A stretch of DNA of 45,057 bases. It comes from Psychrobacter sp. 4Dc. GTDB lineage: Bacteria > Pseudomonadota > Gammaproteobacteria > Pseudomonadales > Moraxellaceae. The DNA lies in assembly GCF_002836715.1 (NCBI RefSeq), contig NZ_PJAT01000081.1:1-45057 (forward strand). The letters are read 5' to 3'. Both the position numbers and the translations under genes were made by a program. The notes under the pieces were generated by a model that was given only the letters and a program-made list of their open reading frames with translations, made no database searches and was not told where the DNA came from. Positions within the stretch are counted from its first letter, which is position 1. Each line of letters starts with the position of its first letter. This document shows positions 25,316 to 35,033 of this stretch, in pieces.

Positions 25316-25840
25316 ATGACTATGCAATTTAAAAAATCCTTAATGACCGCTACATTAGTTACTATTGGTGGTTTCGCTGCTATATCTAGTGCCAATGCTG
25401 AAAGTCCTGTCACAAGTAGTTTTGGCGTTAGTATGGACGTTGAATCAATATGTACTATAGATGCCGCTCCTGTAGACGTTGTACTTGCAGCAACTGAAGC
25501 AGGTAAAGCGACTACAGCTGTAACAGCAACCACTGACCTTATCTTAAATTGCTCTAAAGGTTCTGTGGCTGTTATTGGTCTAACACCTGCATCAACTGGT
25601 AACCTCGACGGTACTGGCACTATGCTTGGAGGAGATGATACACTTGAAGAAGTGGCATATAAATTAACTTCTGGTTCAGCTAGCGGCACTGCTTGGGGCA
25701 CTACTGATACAGTCTCTACAGCAGCATTCGAAAATTATGCGACCGCTATTACTACTCCTATCTATCTAACAGTAACTGATGCCGCCGACGTTACACCTGG
25801 CGCTTACTCAGATACTATTAATGTTTCTGTAGCTTATTAA
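25316..25840 (+). CDS. Csu-type pilus major subunit (spore coat U domain)
   Basis: A 174-residue secreted pilin of the archaic chaperone-usher class, like CsuA/B of Acinetobacter. ATG 25316 is preferred over the longer frame from 25232 because GGAG lies 8 bases upstream. A signal peptide is clear (FKKSLMTATLVTIGGF, cleavage after SANA). The mature part has the SCPU pattern: a Cys in SICTIDA, a second Cys in LILNCSKGS, a GTAWGTTD segment, and a C-terminal strand TINVSVAY serving as the chaperone-binding edge. It is the first gene of a four-gene operon, 5 bases ahead of the chaperone. Confidence 0.9.
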   Translation: MTMQFKKSLMTATLVTIGGFAAISSANAESPVTSSFGVSMDVESICTIDAAPVDVVLAATEAGKATTAVTATTDLILNCSKGSVAVIGLTPASTGNLDGTGTMLGGDDTLEEVAYKLTSGSASGTAWGTTDTVSTAAFENYATAITTPIYLTVTDAADVTPGAYSDTINVSVAY

Positions 25841-25845
25841 TTCCC

Positions 25846-26616
25846 ATGTTAAGTCTCTGGTTACGCCGTGTGGCGAGACCTGCTGTGATCTCTAGTTTGC
25901 TACTGTCTTGTAGCGGTGCAATGGCGAGTGGCCTACAGGTCTCTCCCATCTCTTTAAACTTACAAGCTAGAGAAAACGCCAGTGGCCTGACCCTTAGTAA
26001 CTCAAGTGACGAAGTGATAAACGCGCAAGTGCGCGTTTATCAGTGGTCACAGGATGAAAAAGGCGATCAGCTCACACCCTCACGAGGATTATTGGCCAGT
26101 CCGCCAATGATTAAGCTCAGCCCTAATGACAAACAACTGGTTCGAATTATCCGTGCCAAGGCGCCGCCGCAAGGCGTAGCAGCGGTAGAGGATAGCTATC
26201 GAATTTTCGTTAATGAGCTACCTATTAAATCTGCTAAGAAAAAGAGTGGTCTGCAATTTGCGATGAGCTACTCTTTACCTGTATTTGTACAGCCCGTTGG
26301 TGTTAATAAAACTGAGCCAAAATTGCAATGGCGCTATAGCGTGCAACCAGATGGTGAGCAAATAACATTACATGTCAGCAATAGCGGTAATGGTCATGCC
26401 AAGTTGATTGGTCTGAGCGTTATAGATGCTGCAGGCAATAGCGTGAATCTACATCAAGGTTTGCTAGGTTATGTTTTGCCAGATGCTACTATGAACTGGA
26501 CACTGAAAATACCGCCCTCTGCCCTGCTAACAGGGACAACAACCGGTAAATTCAAGGTATCGATCAATGGAATTCAGACGATGCAGGACGTCACATTGGA
26601 CAATTCCACTCGCTAA
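25846..26616 (+). CDS. csuC: Periplasmic pilus chaperone, CsuC-like (PapD family)
   Basis: This 256-residue PapD-type chaperone has a signal peptide (VISSLLLSCSGAMA) and then GLQVSPISLNLQ, the first strand of the Ig fold. The conserved KQLVRIIRAK segment (end of the F1-type strand region) and SYSLPVFVQP are typical. It would hold pilins by donor-strand complementation and deliver them to the usher. It begins 5 bases after the pilin stop, and its last 50 bases overlap the usher start, so it is tightly coupled. Confidence 0.92.
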   Translation: MLSLWLRRVARPAVISSLLLSCSGAMASGLQVSPISLNLQARENASGLTLSNSSDEVINAQVRVYQWSQDEKGDQLTPSRGLLASPPMIKLSPNDKQLVRIIRAKAPPQGVAAVEDSYRIFVNELPIKSAKKKSGLQFAMSYSLPVFVQPVGVNKTEPKLQWRYSVQPDGEQITLHVSNSGNGHAKLIGLSVIDAAGNSVNLHQGLLGYVLPDATMNWTLKIPPSALLTGTTTGKFKVSINGIQTMQDVTLDNSTR

Positions 26617-28676
26617 AGTTGTTTTGTTACAGTGTATAACGGTATCGGTCAGTCACGCTATCGAACCGAATGAGAGGGTCTCTTCTGCGACCGCTTCTAC
26701 AGATACTACTTCTACAATCATCGAGAATATCAGACAGGCTCAGCTCGGCTTAGACAGTGACAGCACTGAATATTATGAAGCTGAGCTTGATCTGTATCTA
26801 GAAGTCACTCTTAATCAAACCAGCTCTGGTTTGGTGCATTTCGTCTACCGCGAAGACCAACTTTGGGCCAACGCTGATGCGCTGCAACAGCTTGGCTTCG
26901 TAGTGCCGCCTGATAGCACCGAACTCATACCGTTGAATAGCCTGCCTGACCTCCAGATTGATTACAATGCACGGCGGCAAACGCTGAAGCTTATTGCACC
27001 TCTAAACTTACTCGATCTAGACACTACCGTGCGTAATACGCGCAGTAATCAGCGCCTGCAACCTACTGCATCGCCAGGCATGTTATTGAATTATGATATT
27101 TACGGTAGTCAAACTCAGGGTAGTGCGAAAAACCTCAGTGCTTTTACAGAGCTGCGTGCGTTTAGTGATCTCGGTGTACTAAGTTCTACGGCATTGACTA
27201 CAGCCACTCACTCTGCTGGCAATAATGACAAAGATTGGGACGGGCGCACTGTGCGTCTGGATACCAATTGGAGCAAATCATTTCCTGATAAGCTGCTTAC
27301 GGTTCGTGCTGGTGACATCCTCACAGGCGCGCTGTCATGGACGCGCTCTACGCGCTTAGGTGGCCTACAAATCGGTACCAATTTTGATCTGCAGCCTTAT
27401 ATGGCAACTACCCCATTGCCTTCGTTTTTTGGTTCTGCCACTTTGCCCTCAGCGGTAGAGCTATATGTGAATGGTCTTAAACAATACAGTGGGGATGTAC
27501 CAACCGGACCATTTGAGCTGCAGACCGCTCCTAGCTTCAGTGGCGTAGGTAATGCCCAGTTGGTAGTTACCGATGCATTAGGGCAGAGCACTACGCTTGA
27601 GTTCTCTTTATATGACGCCCATCGTTTGCTACAGCCGGGGCTTTCCGACTGGTCAGTAGAGTTGGGTGCTGTGCGCAAAAACTATGGTAACAAGTCCTTT
27701 GATTATGGTGATGATATTGCTGCCAGTGGCTCTTGGCGTTATGGGGTGAGTAAACGCTTTACTGCAGAAACCCATGCCGAAGTAACCGAAGATCTAAGTA
27801 ATGCCGGAGTCGGCGGTACTTGGTTATTAGGCCGCGCAGGCGGTGTTTTATTTGCGTCACTAGCAGGTAGCAAAAGCCAAGGTGAAAGCGGTTCGCAATA
27901 CAGCACAAGCTACTCATGGAATAACAGTCGCTTTAATATTAGCGCCCGCGCTACAGGCACGAAAGGGACTTACCGTGACGTAGGTAGTCAATACGGATCT
28001 GCACCCGCTCGCCGCAGTGAGCAGATATCTACAGGTTATAGCACTCAATCCTTAGGTAGCTTTGGCATAAGCTATAACCAAGTGTCACTTGCTGATGAGG
28101 AAAGCACACAGTTCGCTAGCGCTTATTGGAGTAAATCCTTTGGCCAACGTTTAAGATTGAGGGCTAATCTTAATCAAGACCTCAATGACTCTGCTAATAG
28201 CAGAGCCTCTATCGGCGCTTCATTCTCGTTAGGTCGTAATATTTCGATGAATAGCAGTGTTCAGCACACAGACGAGCGTGATGTATTCGTGGCCGATATT
28301 TCACAATCTGCGCCAAATTCAGGCGGTATTAATTGGCGCGCACAAGCACGGCACAGTGTAGACAATAACTTAGATAGTAATTCTAATAGGAGTGATAGTA
28401 ACGATGGATTGGCAGAATTAAGTTACCTTGGTCGCTACGGCCGAATACAAGCGGGTGTCAGCGTCAACGATGACAGTTATTCTACTTATGCCAGTGGCAC
28501 AGGCTCACTAGTAATGATGGGGGGAGGACTCTTTCCGACTCGTCGAATAAACAGTGGTTTTGCGGTTGTCTCTACTGACGGTATTGCTGATGTGCCCGTA
28601 CTACTACAAAACAGTCTAATCGGTACTACCAATAGTCGTGGCTTATTGCTGGTCTCGCCACTAAATGCTTATCAAA
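26567..28676 (+). pseudogene. csuD: Outer membrane usher CsuD-like, 5' part (split by IS982-type element)
   Basis: This part holds the N-terminal periplasmic domain (DSTEYYEAELDLYLEVTLNQ and after) and the transmembrane barrel with plug of a CSU-type usher. A signal-like segment (PLAKVVLLQCITVSVSHA) follows the start, which lies within the chaperone gene. Translation now runs 17 bases into the inserted element and stops at 28693 (708 residues). The missing C-terminal part (about 128 residues) includes the last barrel strands and the C-terminal domains needed to receive subunits, so the pilus is probably not assembled. Joined to 29710-30095 it makes an 831-residue usher of normal size. Confidence 0.92.
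28670..28676 (+). repeat. Left target-site duplication of the IS982-type element
   Basis: TATCAAA directly before the left inverted repeat, repeated at 29703-29709. A 7-bp duplication suits the family. Confidence 0.88.
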
Positions 28677-29702
28677 ACCCCAGTTCGGGATAAGCCACAT
28701 TGTAACTCATTGATACTATTTACAATGTGGCTACCTGTCCCTGCTGAGGCATGTTTTTGATGGTGGGCTTATAGGGAAACCAGCAATAAGCAATTAAACC
28801 TGACAGCAAGTTTGTGATAAACCCCGTGACACTACGATGGCGTGAGTGTTCGATTTGGCACAAGTTTTTAAGCTCCCCAAACACCGTTTCAACCAAAGAG
28901 CGATGATTGAGTAGTGCCTCATCCATAGGCTCAAGTAATTGGGGTTTCATATTACGCCGAAGTTTGGTTATCAACGTGGTATCATTGTGTTTTGTGAGCC
29001 ACTCGTTTAGGGCTTTACTGATATAGCCTCTATCCCCAAACACCTTGCCAAACACAGGCGTTGCCATATCCTTAACAGGCACTCTGTCATCCGTATTACC
29101 CGCAGTGACTTTAACAGATACAAGCTCGCCCTTATGATTGATAATGGCATGCAGCTTAAAGCCGTAAAACCAGCCCATACTACCTTTACCTCTTTGCGCC
29201 ATACTCTCAAAGACTTTGTGACGGTAGATACGCTTGTTATGACAAACTGCTATCTTGGTTGAATCAATATAGCTGATACCCGTACAGTCGCCCATCATGC
29301 TTTGCAAGTAGCTGCACAGTGGCATGATACTGCGCGGCACAAGCTCTATAAATCGCGAGTAGCTCGGCAGATTTGGAAACGCCCGTTTCATCATGCCAAG
29401 CATGTGATGGTAGTAAAACGCCTTAAACTGTCGATACCGCAGTTGATGAAACAGTACCAAGACAGTCATAATCTCTGCTACACTTATCTGGCATGCTCTT
29501 AACCTTTGGTGTCCCGTTGCGATTAAATGAGCGTCAAACTCAGGTTTGAATTGCTGATAAAAGTCGTCAATATGGCAGTATAGTTCGGTTAGGTTGTCCA
29601 TGTAAGAAGTCCTTGTTGTGAAGTTTGTCTTGGTAAACTCACTTTAGCAACTTCGGACTTCTTTTTTTATCTTTTTTTTGAGCCCTTATCCCGAACTGGG
29701 GT
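28677..29702 (-). mobile_element. Complete IS982-family insertion sequence, 1026 bp
   Basis: The ends are perfect inverted repeats of 18 bases (ACCCCAGTTCGGGATAAG at the left, its complement at the right), flanked by TATCAAA duplications. One transposase gene lies on the minus strand, antisense to the usher. A T-rich stretch near the right end (29662-29680) precedes the repeat. Excision with one duplication restores the usher frame exactly. Confidence 0.95.
28720..29601 (-). CDS. IS982-family transposase
   Basis: The 293-residue DDE transposase begins MDNLTELYCHIDDFYQQF, the characteristic IS982 opening. The catalytic residues are visible as Asp in ISYIDSTKIAVCHN, Asp in VFGDRGYIS and Glu in SLVETVFGELKN, with the WFYGFKLH block between. 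It looks full length and undamaged. Its direction is opposite to the pilus operon. Confidence 0.96.
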   Translation of the reverse strand: MDNLTELYCHIDDFYQQFKPEFDAHLIATGHQRLRACQISVAEIMTVLVLFHQLRYRQFKAFYYHHMLGMMKRAFPNLPSYSRFIELVPRSIMPLCSYLQSMMGDCTGISYIDSTKIAVCHNKRIYRHKVFESMAQRGKGSMGWFYGFKLHAIINHKGELVSVKVTAGNTDDRVPVKDMATPVFGKVFGDRGYISKALNEWLTKHNDTTLITKLRRNMKPQLLEPMDEALLNHRSLVETVFGELKNLCQIEHSRHRSVTGFITNLLSGLIAYCWFPYKPTIKNMPQQGQVATL

Positions 29703-29709
29703 TATCAAA
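29703..29709 (+). repeat. Right target-site duplication of the IS982-type element
   Basis: Second copy of TATCAAA, where the usher coding frame resumes. Confidence 0.88.
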
Positions 29710-30095
29710 GTAATAAAGTTAGCATAGACCCTATGGATTTGCCTGCTGATTTGCGGATTGATCAAGTCAATATTGAAGCCACGCCAACTGACCGCGCTGG
29801 TACCTTAGTCACATTTGCTATTACACCAGTGCGCTCGGCGTCCGTTATTATTATAGACAGTAGTCAGCAACCACTACCATTAGGTAGTCAAGTACGCTTA
29901 CTTACCAACAAAGATATACCAGAAGCTATCATCGGTTTCGATGGTGAAGTATATCTAGATACGCTGGATGAGCATAATGTGCTAGAGATAACTAACCCCT
30001 CTGGTGACATCTGCACTATCGGTTTTGACTATCATAAGCAGGGTGATGAGATCCCACTAATTGGTCCTCTCGTCTGTTCAAAGGTACAAACATAA
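29710..30095 (+). pseudogene. csuD: Usher CsuD-like, 3' part
   Basis: After the element the frame continues as SNKVSIDPMDLPADL, the highly conserved usher segment following the last barrel strands. It then gives the two small C-terminal domains (TPVRSASVIIIDSSQQPL; GFDGEVYLDTL; CTIGFDYH). An internal ATG at 29733 has no ribosome binding site, so this part is not considered a gene of its own. Its stop overlaps the tip subunit start as TAATG, so loss of usher translation may also lower expression of the next gene. Confidence 0.92.
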
Positions 30096-31132
30096 TGCAA
30101 CGATTACAAATAAAGATATCTCCATGGCGTTACAGTATATTGTTGTCACCTATCATACTGTGGTTCACGGCAGTAAGCTCGCATGCAACATTAAATGTTA
30201 GTTGTCAGGCCAACATGAATACTGGAGTTATAAATATTAGCAATACTATTACAACTGCTAATGCTGAGAGTGCAAATATCACTGGCAATTTGGAATACAG
30301 CTGTACCAATACTGGCGACACTGCTGGATATGTTTCTGTTTGCCTTGCGGCTAATGGTGGCAACACACCTAACGCTGTAAACCCGCGTTATATGAACACA
30401 GCATCTAATACTCATAAATTGGCGTTCGATATGACACTGCCAAATGGTAAGACTTGGGGAACTCGCACTTTTGGTTTTGGAGAGGAATACAGCTCAGGCG
30501 CAATATATATTCCAGCCAGATCTACTGAGTTAGGGCAGAGTAATATTTCAGACCGAGTTGTTATCAGTACGTCTCTAATCCCGAATAATGGCAATGCTTT
30601 AGCCATACCAGGAACTTATACCAATAACTTTAATGGCGATTTGACATTTAAAGCCGCAGAACAATCAGGCTCAACTGACTGCTTAGAGGGAGCTCAAGAT
30701 AATAGCAATCCATTCTCGTTTACAGTCCAAGCTACTGTCATTCCCAGCTGCGAAATCACTGCCAAACCGACTGACATCAATTTAAATAACATTGCGGCAA
30801 GCGCGATTAATACCAGAGGTAGCACTAGTATTGGTGTAAACTGCACTAATGGTGCTCCCTACACCATTGGCTTGACACCTTCCAACGGCAACGAAAATGG
30901 TAAAGGCGACATGACTAGTACTAGTCCTAATAGCGATGTGATACCTTATCAATTACAATCTGTTGCTGGAACAGCATGGGGCAATACCCTTACTGCTGAA
31001 AGCGTGGGAAATGGTGTGGCTTATAATGGTACCGGAGTAAATCAATCACATACTGTGTATGCTATCGTACCTAGCGCTGACGTCAAGCCAGATCACTACT
31101 CTGACATAGTAACTATTAGTGTGAATTATTGA
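30095..31132 (+). CDS. csuE: Csu-type pilus tip adhesin, CsuE-like (two SCPU domains)
   Basis: This 345-residue secreted protein has a signal peptide (YSILLSPIILWFTAVSSHA) and two tandem spore-coat-U-like domains. The first (about 35-205) has Cys pairs and a KTWGTRTFG segment. The second (about 215-345) starts VIPSCEITAKPTDINL and ends in IVTISVNY, almost like the major subunit. In the Csu system the tip subunit binds hydrophobic surfaces through its N-terminal domain. It is the last gene of the operon, overlapping the usher stop by one base. With the usher broken it may be polar-affected and without an export path. Confidence 0.9.
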   Translation: MQRLQIKISPWRYSILLSPIILWFTAVSSHATLNVSCQANMNTGVINISNTITTANAESANITGNLEYSCTNTGDTAGYVSVCLAANGGNTPNAVNPRYMNTASNTHKLAFDMTLPNGKTWGTRTFGFGEEYSSGAIYIPARSTELGQSNISDRVVISTSLIPNNGNALAIPGTYTNNFNGDLTFKAAEQSGSTDCLEGAQDNSNPFSFTVQATVIPSCEITAKPTDINLNNIAASAINTRGSTSIGVNCTNGAPYTIGLTPSNGNENGKGDMTSTSPNSDVIPYQLQSVAGTAWGNTLTAESVGNGVAYNGTGVNQSHTVYAIVPSADVKPDHYSDIVTISVNY

Positions 31133-31152
31133 TAAAGCCTGTTACTTTATCA
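31130..31152 (+). terminator. Possible weak terminator hairpin after the pilus operon
   Basis: Perfect 8-bp arms TGATAAAG and CTTTATCA around a 7-base loop begin at the stop codon of the tip gene. There is no T-run after it, so intrinsic termination is doubtful. It may instead stabilise the 3' end of the transcript. Confidence 0.3.
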
Positions 31153-31478
31153 GTGATTAAATCCTTATTTGCGTTATGTGGAGAACTGTACCAAAAGTTG
31201 GTTGGTAGTTGTAGTAGGTAATCAGTACCAAACTACTAGCGTCATTATTAAAAAAAATTTTGCTAAGCAAACATCTGATGTGCTCCAGACTTAGTCAATA
31301 CCGTTATTTAAGAAACTATTCCCATAAGATCATTTTATGTTACTTAGTTTACCTCTACGGTTTCTTCAGCATAGCTCAAACTGCTCACGTCTAAAGAGCT
31401 TATCTTTTTCTGGGCGAATGTAAGCACACATTGAAAGTCTGACACTACGTGTTGGATGTATCTCATCCATAATAAAAC
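31153..31478. other. Intergenic region between convergent pilus and secretion operons
   Basis: No open frame, RNA gene or clear terminator was found in these 326 bases. The sequence is AT-rich, with a short A run followed by TTTTGCTAAGC near 31252-31266. It lies between the ends of two convergent operons, so terminators for both are expected but not obvious. Confidence 0.5.
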
Positions 31479-32648
31479 CTAACGCTCACCTAAGCCTTCA
31501 GAGAAGGTTTTGGTCAATGGCTTAGTCAGATAGGACAGTACTGAACGCTGTTGCGCCTTTATATCAACTGAAGCAGTCATGCCAGGCTTGATTACAATCT
31601 CATCACCACGACCTGCAAACTCAGCCCCTGTTATTCTTATTTGCGCGCGGTAGTAAGGCTCTTCTCCTTTTGGTGTCTGCTCCATAAGCGTATCGGGACT
31701 GATATACACCACCGTTCCATTCATCGCACCAAATATTGAATAGTCATAAGCATCAAGTTTGACCGTTGCTTCCTGCTGCTCTTTTACATAAGCGATATCT
31801 ATAGGACTAATTTTGGCCTCGACAATCAAATCACTACTGGTCGGTAGTATCTCCATAATAACTTCACCAGGTTTCACAACGCCGCCAATAGTGGTAATTA
31901 AGATATTATTAACCTTACCTTCTGTAGGAGCAAATAGTTTTTTTTCTTCTAATACCTGATTATAATCTCGTAGCTGCTCTAACTCTACATTTAGCTCTTC
32001 TTGCGCTTTGGTCATCTCCGCTTGTGCCTCTTCGAAGTACTTATTACGCTTATTAGTGATTTGTGCTTGGATATCTGCTACTTGCCGGCGCAGCTTAATT
32101 ACATCCGCTTGGCTGACATCACCGTATGCTAGTAGCGGCTCATTCATGCTCAGTTCTTGATTGGCAAGTACCATCATCTTCTGTAAGGAGCTGACATCTT
32201 GATCGATAGCTTGACGACGACGGTTATAGAGTTGCTTTTGGTTTTCAACGTACTTTGTATAAGCTTTAATTTCATCAGGAAACACTAATTCACGCTCAAA
32301 TATTTCGGCCTCTAGCCTTGCTAGACGAGCTTTGAGCGCAGCAATTTTGGAGTCAGAGTTAGAAACGGCTGCTTGTGCTCGCTCCTCTTCTAAGGTGACA
32401 ATTAGCTGCCCTTTTTTGACTTCCTCACCCTCTTTGACCAAAAGCTCAGTCAAGACACCACCATCCAAGGCTTGAATATCTTGGGTGCGAGCGCTTGCTA
32501 TAACGGTTGCTGTTGCCCGCGTAACTTGATCAATTTGGGCAAAATAAGCCCAAACTACTAAGGCAATAATACCAAAGAGTGCGCCCCAAATAATGATACG
32601 AGTACGCCCAACTTTAGGGTCTTGAGCTTTATACTGATATTGATTCAT
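31479..32648 (-). CDS. Type I secretion periplasmic adaptor (HlyD/LapC family)
   Basis: The 389-residue membrane fusion protein has a cytoplasmic N-terminus, one membrane helix (about 17-38, IIIWGALFGIIALVVWAYFA), a lipoyl-like half (VTELLVKEGEEVKKGQLIV equivalents), a long coiled-coil hairpin (about 85-215), the second lipoyl half (LFAPTEGKVNNILITTIGG) and a beta-barrel domain ending near LTKPLTKTFSEGLGE. It would bridge the ABC transporter and the TolC-type channel. It is last in the minus-strand operon, 31 bases after the transporter gene. Confidence 0.94.
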   Translation of the reverse strand: MNQYQYKAQDPKVGRTRIIIWGALFGIIALVVWAYFAQIDQVTRATATVIASARTQDIQALDGGVLTELLVKEGEEVKKGQLIVTLEEERAQAAVSNSDSKIAALKARLARLEAEIFERELVFPDEIKAYTKYVENQKQLYNRRRQAIDQDVSSLQKMMVLANQELSMNEPLLAYGDVSQADVIKLRRQVADIQAQITNKRNKYFEEAQAEMTKAQEELNVELEQLRDYNQVLEEKKLFAPTEGKVNNILITTIGGVVKPGEVIMEILPTSSDLIVEAKISPIDIAYVKEQQEATVKLDAYDYSIFGAMNGTVVYISPDTLMEQTPKGEEPYYRAQIRITGAEFAGRGDEIVIKPGMTASVDIKAQQRSVLSYLTKPLTKTFSEGLGER

Positions 32649-32679
32649 GGTCTCAACCTAAATTATGATAGTGATGGCA

Positions 32680-34968
32680 TTACTCATCAGTTTTTAACTC
32701 AATACTTGAGGGTTTTTGGCTAATAACACGCACTTGTGGCTTACTGACTTTCGCTGACATTTTATTAGTTTTTTGTGGCGCTTCATTGGCTTTTAGCTGC
32801 TCAAGCACTCGATCTTTAGGTCCATCCATGACAATTTTTTGATTATCCATAATAATAATACGATCAACCAATTGGAGTAAGGGCATTTTATGAGTGGAAA
32901 CAATGAGCGTGTGATCTTTACCAAATTCTTTTTTGAGCACCTCAATACATTTTAGCTCTTGGCGATTATCCATCGACGCGGTTGGCTCATCCATCAGTAA
33001 TATCGAAGGCTTAGTCAATATCAGACGAGTAAAAGCGACTAGCTGCTTTTGACCACCAGATAAGCCTTTGCCGCCCTCACTAATCGGTAAGTCTAAGCCA
33101 CTTGAATGACTAGCGACTAGCTTAATCAAGCCGGTTTGCACTAGGGCATCACGCATTACGTCATCACTAGGAGCTGGTAGCCCAATTAATAAGTTTTCTC
33201 GTAAGGTTCCCTCAAATAAGCGGTGATCTTGCTGCAGATAACCGACTTGCTCACTTAGAGATGCACGACTAATCTGTTGAATGTCTAGCCCATCTAGTAG
33301 TATACGACCTTGCGATGGCGCGTATAGCCCTGACAACACCTTGAGTAAAGTCGACTTGCCTGAACCAATCGGCCCTAACACTGCAATGCGCTCGCCAGCA
33401 TTGATTTTGAGCGTATTAATAGATAAGGCAGGTTGATCATTATTCTGATAATTAAAGCTAACTTTATCTAGAACGAAGTTACCCATAATGCGACTGGGTG
33501 ATAAAGGGTGGCTGACGCCATGGTTGTCTTGCTCCAAGGAGAATAACTGTTCGATATTAAGCTTGGCAGCCTTGGCATGAGAATGCTGTACAAGTAGATT
33601 AGGAATACTCATAATCGGGGCTAGAATACGACCGCCTAGGATAGAACACGCAATCAAGCCGCCCATAGTCATGTCACCAGACATCACCACAAACGAGCCG
33701 ACAATCACAATTCCCACATAACTGGTTTGTTGAATCATCTGCGATAAATAACTCAAATTGTCATTGGCGTGCTTCATATCGAGATCATTTTTGGTGGTGA
33801 TATTCATCACATCGAGCCAGCGTGATAAAAACTTCCAATTACCAGCGCCAGCTTTGATAGTCTCAACCCCCTCTACCGTCTCAACCAAAATACCAGTCTT
33901 ACGATAAGAGGCCTGCGCCCCAACAGCGGCGATACTATCGATCTTTTTGCGAGCGCCGATACCTAACAAAATGGCGATAATGGCCGCTACGATAGGAACT
34001 AAAGCGACCAAAGGATTACCGATCACCACAATCAAAGTCACAAAGATAACGGCCATCGGAATATCGACTAAACCAAATAAAGTACTTGCGGTATAAAACC
34101 CACGAACTTGCTCGTAACCGCGTAATTGCGCGGCCATCGAACCCACCGATCCTGGCATCTGATCGATACGAACATTCAATAAGCGTTGGAATACTTCACG
34201 CGATAGATATTGATCAAGATTGACTACTACCTTGTCCATAATCTTTGAGCGCGCAAACTTCATAAAAGTTTCGAACAAAATGACCAAGCCCACCCCACTA
34301 GCTAGGATTATAAGCGTATATTCGCTACGAGTAGGAATGACGCGGTCATAGACCTGCATCGAAAATAACGATACCGCTAGTGCTAGCATGTTGATCAAGA
34401 AGGAAGCAACTACAGCTTCAACAACGATGCCGCGATAATTTTTCAAATCTTTTTTGAGGAGTTGATCAAAAGAGACTTGCTTACGTTTACTAGGCTCATC
34501 CTCTAGGCGAATACGTAGCAAGTGTAAAAAATCATCACTGCTATAGGCAGTGGTATTATCGGACTGCTGAAAGCGCCATAACCCTTGTGGATTTTGTTGA
34601 CGAATAATGCCCCAACCTTCAGTAGGATGTAATGCAAGCAGCGGTAAAAAGGCAGCGTCCGGAGCCAGTAGCACTTCTGGCAATTGCTCTATATCGAGCT
34701 GCTGTAGCACATTAATAATACCCGCAATCGTTCGTAAATCCTCACGCTTTCGATTGATAACCCCATGTAAACGCACGCTATCAACAGGATAGCCTTGTTG
34801 CGTCAATAAAGTATGCAGCGCGGCCGATAGCTGAGAGGCTAGCACGAATGAAGCGTTCTCTATTTCTATAAGTTCGGATTGAGCAGGCAGATTAGACATA
34901 TCAATAGTATCAGGCGGTAGATGACTATCAGGCGTTTGATTATTCGAGGCAGGTAGAGAAGAGCTCAT
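32680..34968 (-). CDS. Type I secretion ABC transporter (LapB-like, degenerate C39 domain)
   Basis: This 762-residue transporter has an N-terminal C39-peptidase-like domain without an obvious catalytic Cys (about 30-160), so it would bind and not cut the substrate. An exporter-type membrane domain follows (about 190-450), then the ATPase domain: Walker A GPIGSGKST (about 531), signature LSGGQKQL (about 634) and Walker B ILLMDEPTAS (about 655). This layout is that of LapB/HlyB transporters exporting RTX adhesins with a C-terminal signal. Its neighbours are the adaptor and the TolC-type gene, and the large RTX adhesin nearby is the likely substrate. A basic, Ser/Lys-rich tail extends past the ATPase domain. 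Confidence 0.95.
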   Translation of the reverse strand: MSSSLPASNNQTPDSHLPPDTIDMSNLPAQSELIEIENASFVLASQLSAALHTLLTQQGYPVDSVRLHGVINRKREDLRTIAGIINVLQQLDIEQLPEVLLAPDAAFLPLLALHPTEGWGIIRQQNPQGLWRFQQSDNTTAYSSDDFLHLLRIRLEDEPSKRKQVSFDQLLKKDLKNYRGIVVEAVVASFLINMLALAVSLFSMQVYDRVIPTRSEYTLIILASGVGLVILFETFMKFARSKIMDKVVVNLDQYLSREVFQRLLNVRIDQMPGSVGSMAAQLRGYEQVRGFYTASTLFGLVDIPMAVIFVTLIVVIGNPLVALVPIVAAIIAILLGIGARKKIDSIAAVGAQASYRKTGILVETVEGVETIKAGAGNWKFLSRWLDVMNITTKNDLDMKHANDNLSYLSQMIQQTSYVGIVIVGSFVVMSGDMTMGGLIACSILGGRILAPIMSIPNLLVQHSHAKAAKLNIEQLFSLEQDNHGVSHPLSPSRIMGNFVLDKVSFNYQNNDQPALSINTLKINAGERIAVLGPIGSGKSTLLKVLSGLYAPSQGRILLDGLDIQQISRASLSEQVGYLQQDHRLFEGTLRENLLIGLPAPSDDVMRDALVQTGLIKLVASHSSGLDLPISEGGKGLSGGQKQLVAFTRLILTKPSILLMDEPTASMDNRQELKCIEVLKKEFGKDHTLIVSTHKMPLLQLVDRIIIMDNQKIVMDGPKDRVLEQLKANEAPQKTNKMSAKVSKPQVRVISQKPSSIELKTDE

Positions 34969-35033
34969 AACGATGGTATCTCATTAGTTAACTATTTATA
35001 AACGCTCAGATTATGCAATGAACAGCTATTATT

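Noticed and set aside
25279..25701. Minus-strand 140-codon frame opposite the pilus subunit gene
   Set aside because: It is a shadow of the Ala/Thr-rich pilin coding sequence; the plus-strand product has a signal peptide and family motifs.
29733..30095. Separate small gene starting at ATG 29733
   Set aside because: It is the conserved C-terminal part of the usher, continuous with the 5' part once the IS982-type element is removed, and it has no ribosome binding site.
31130..31152. Strong intrinsic terminator after the pilus operon
   Set aside because: The hairpin is perfect but overlaps the stop codon and has no T-run, so it is listed only as a weak candidate.
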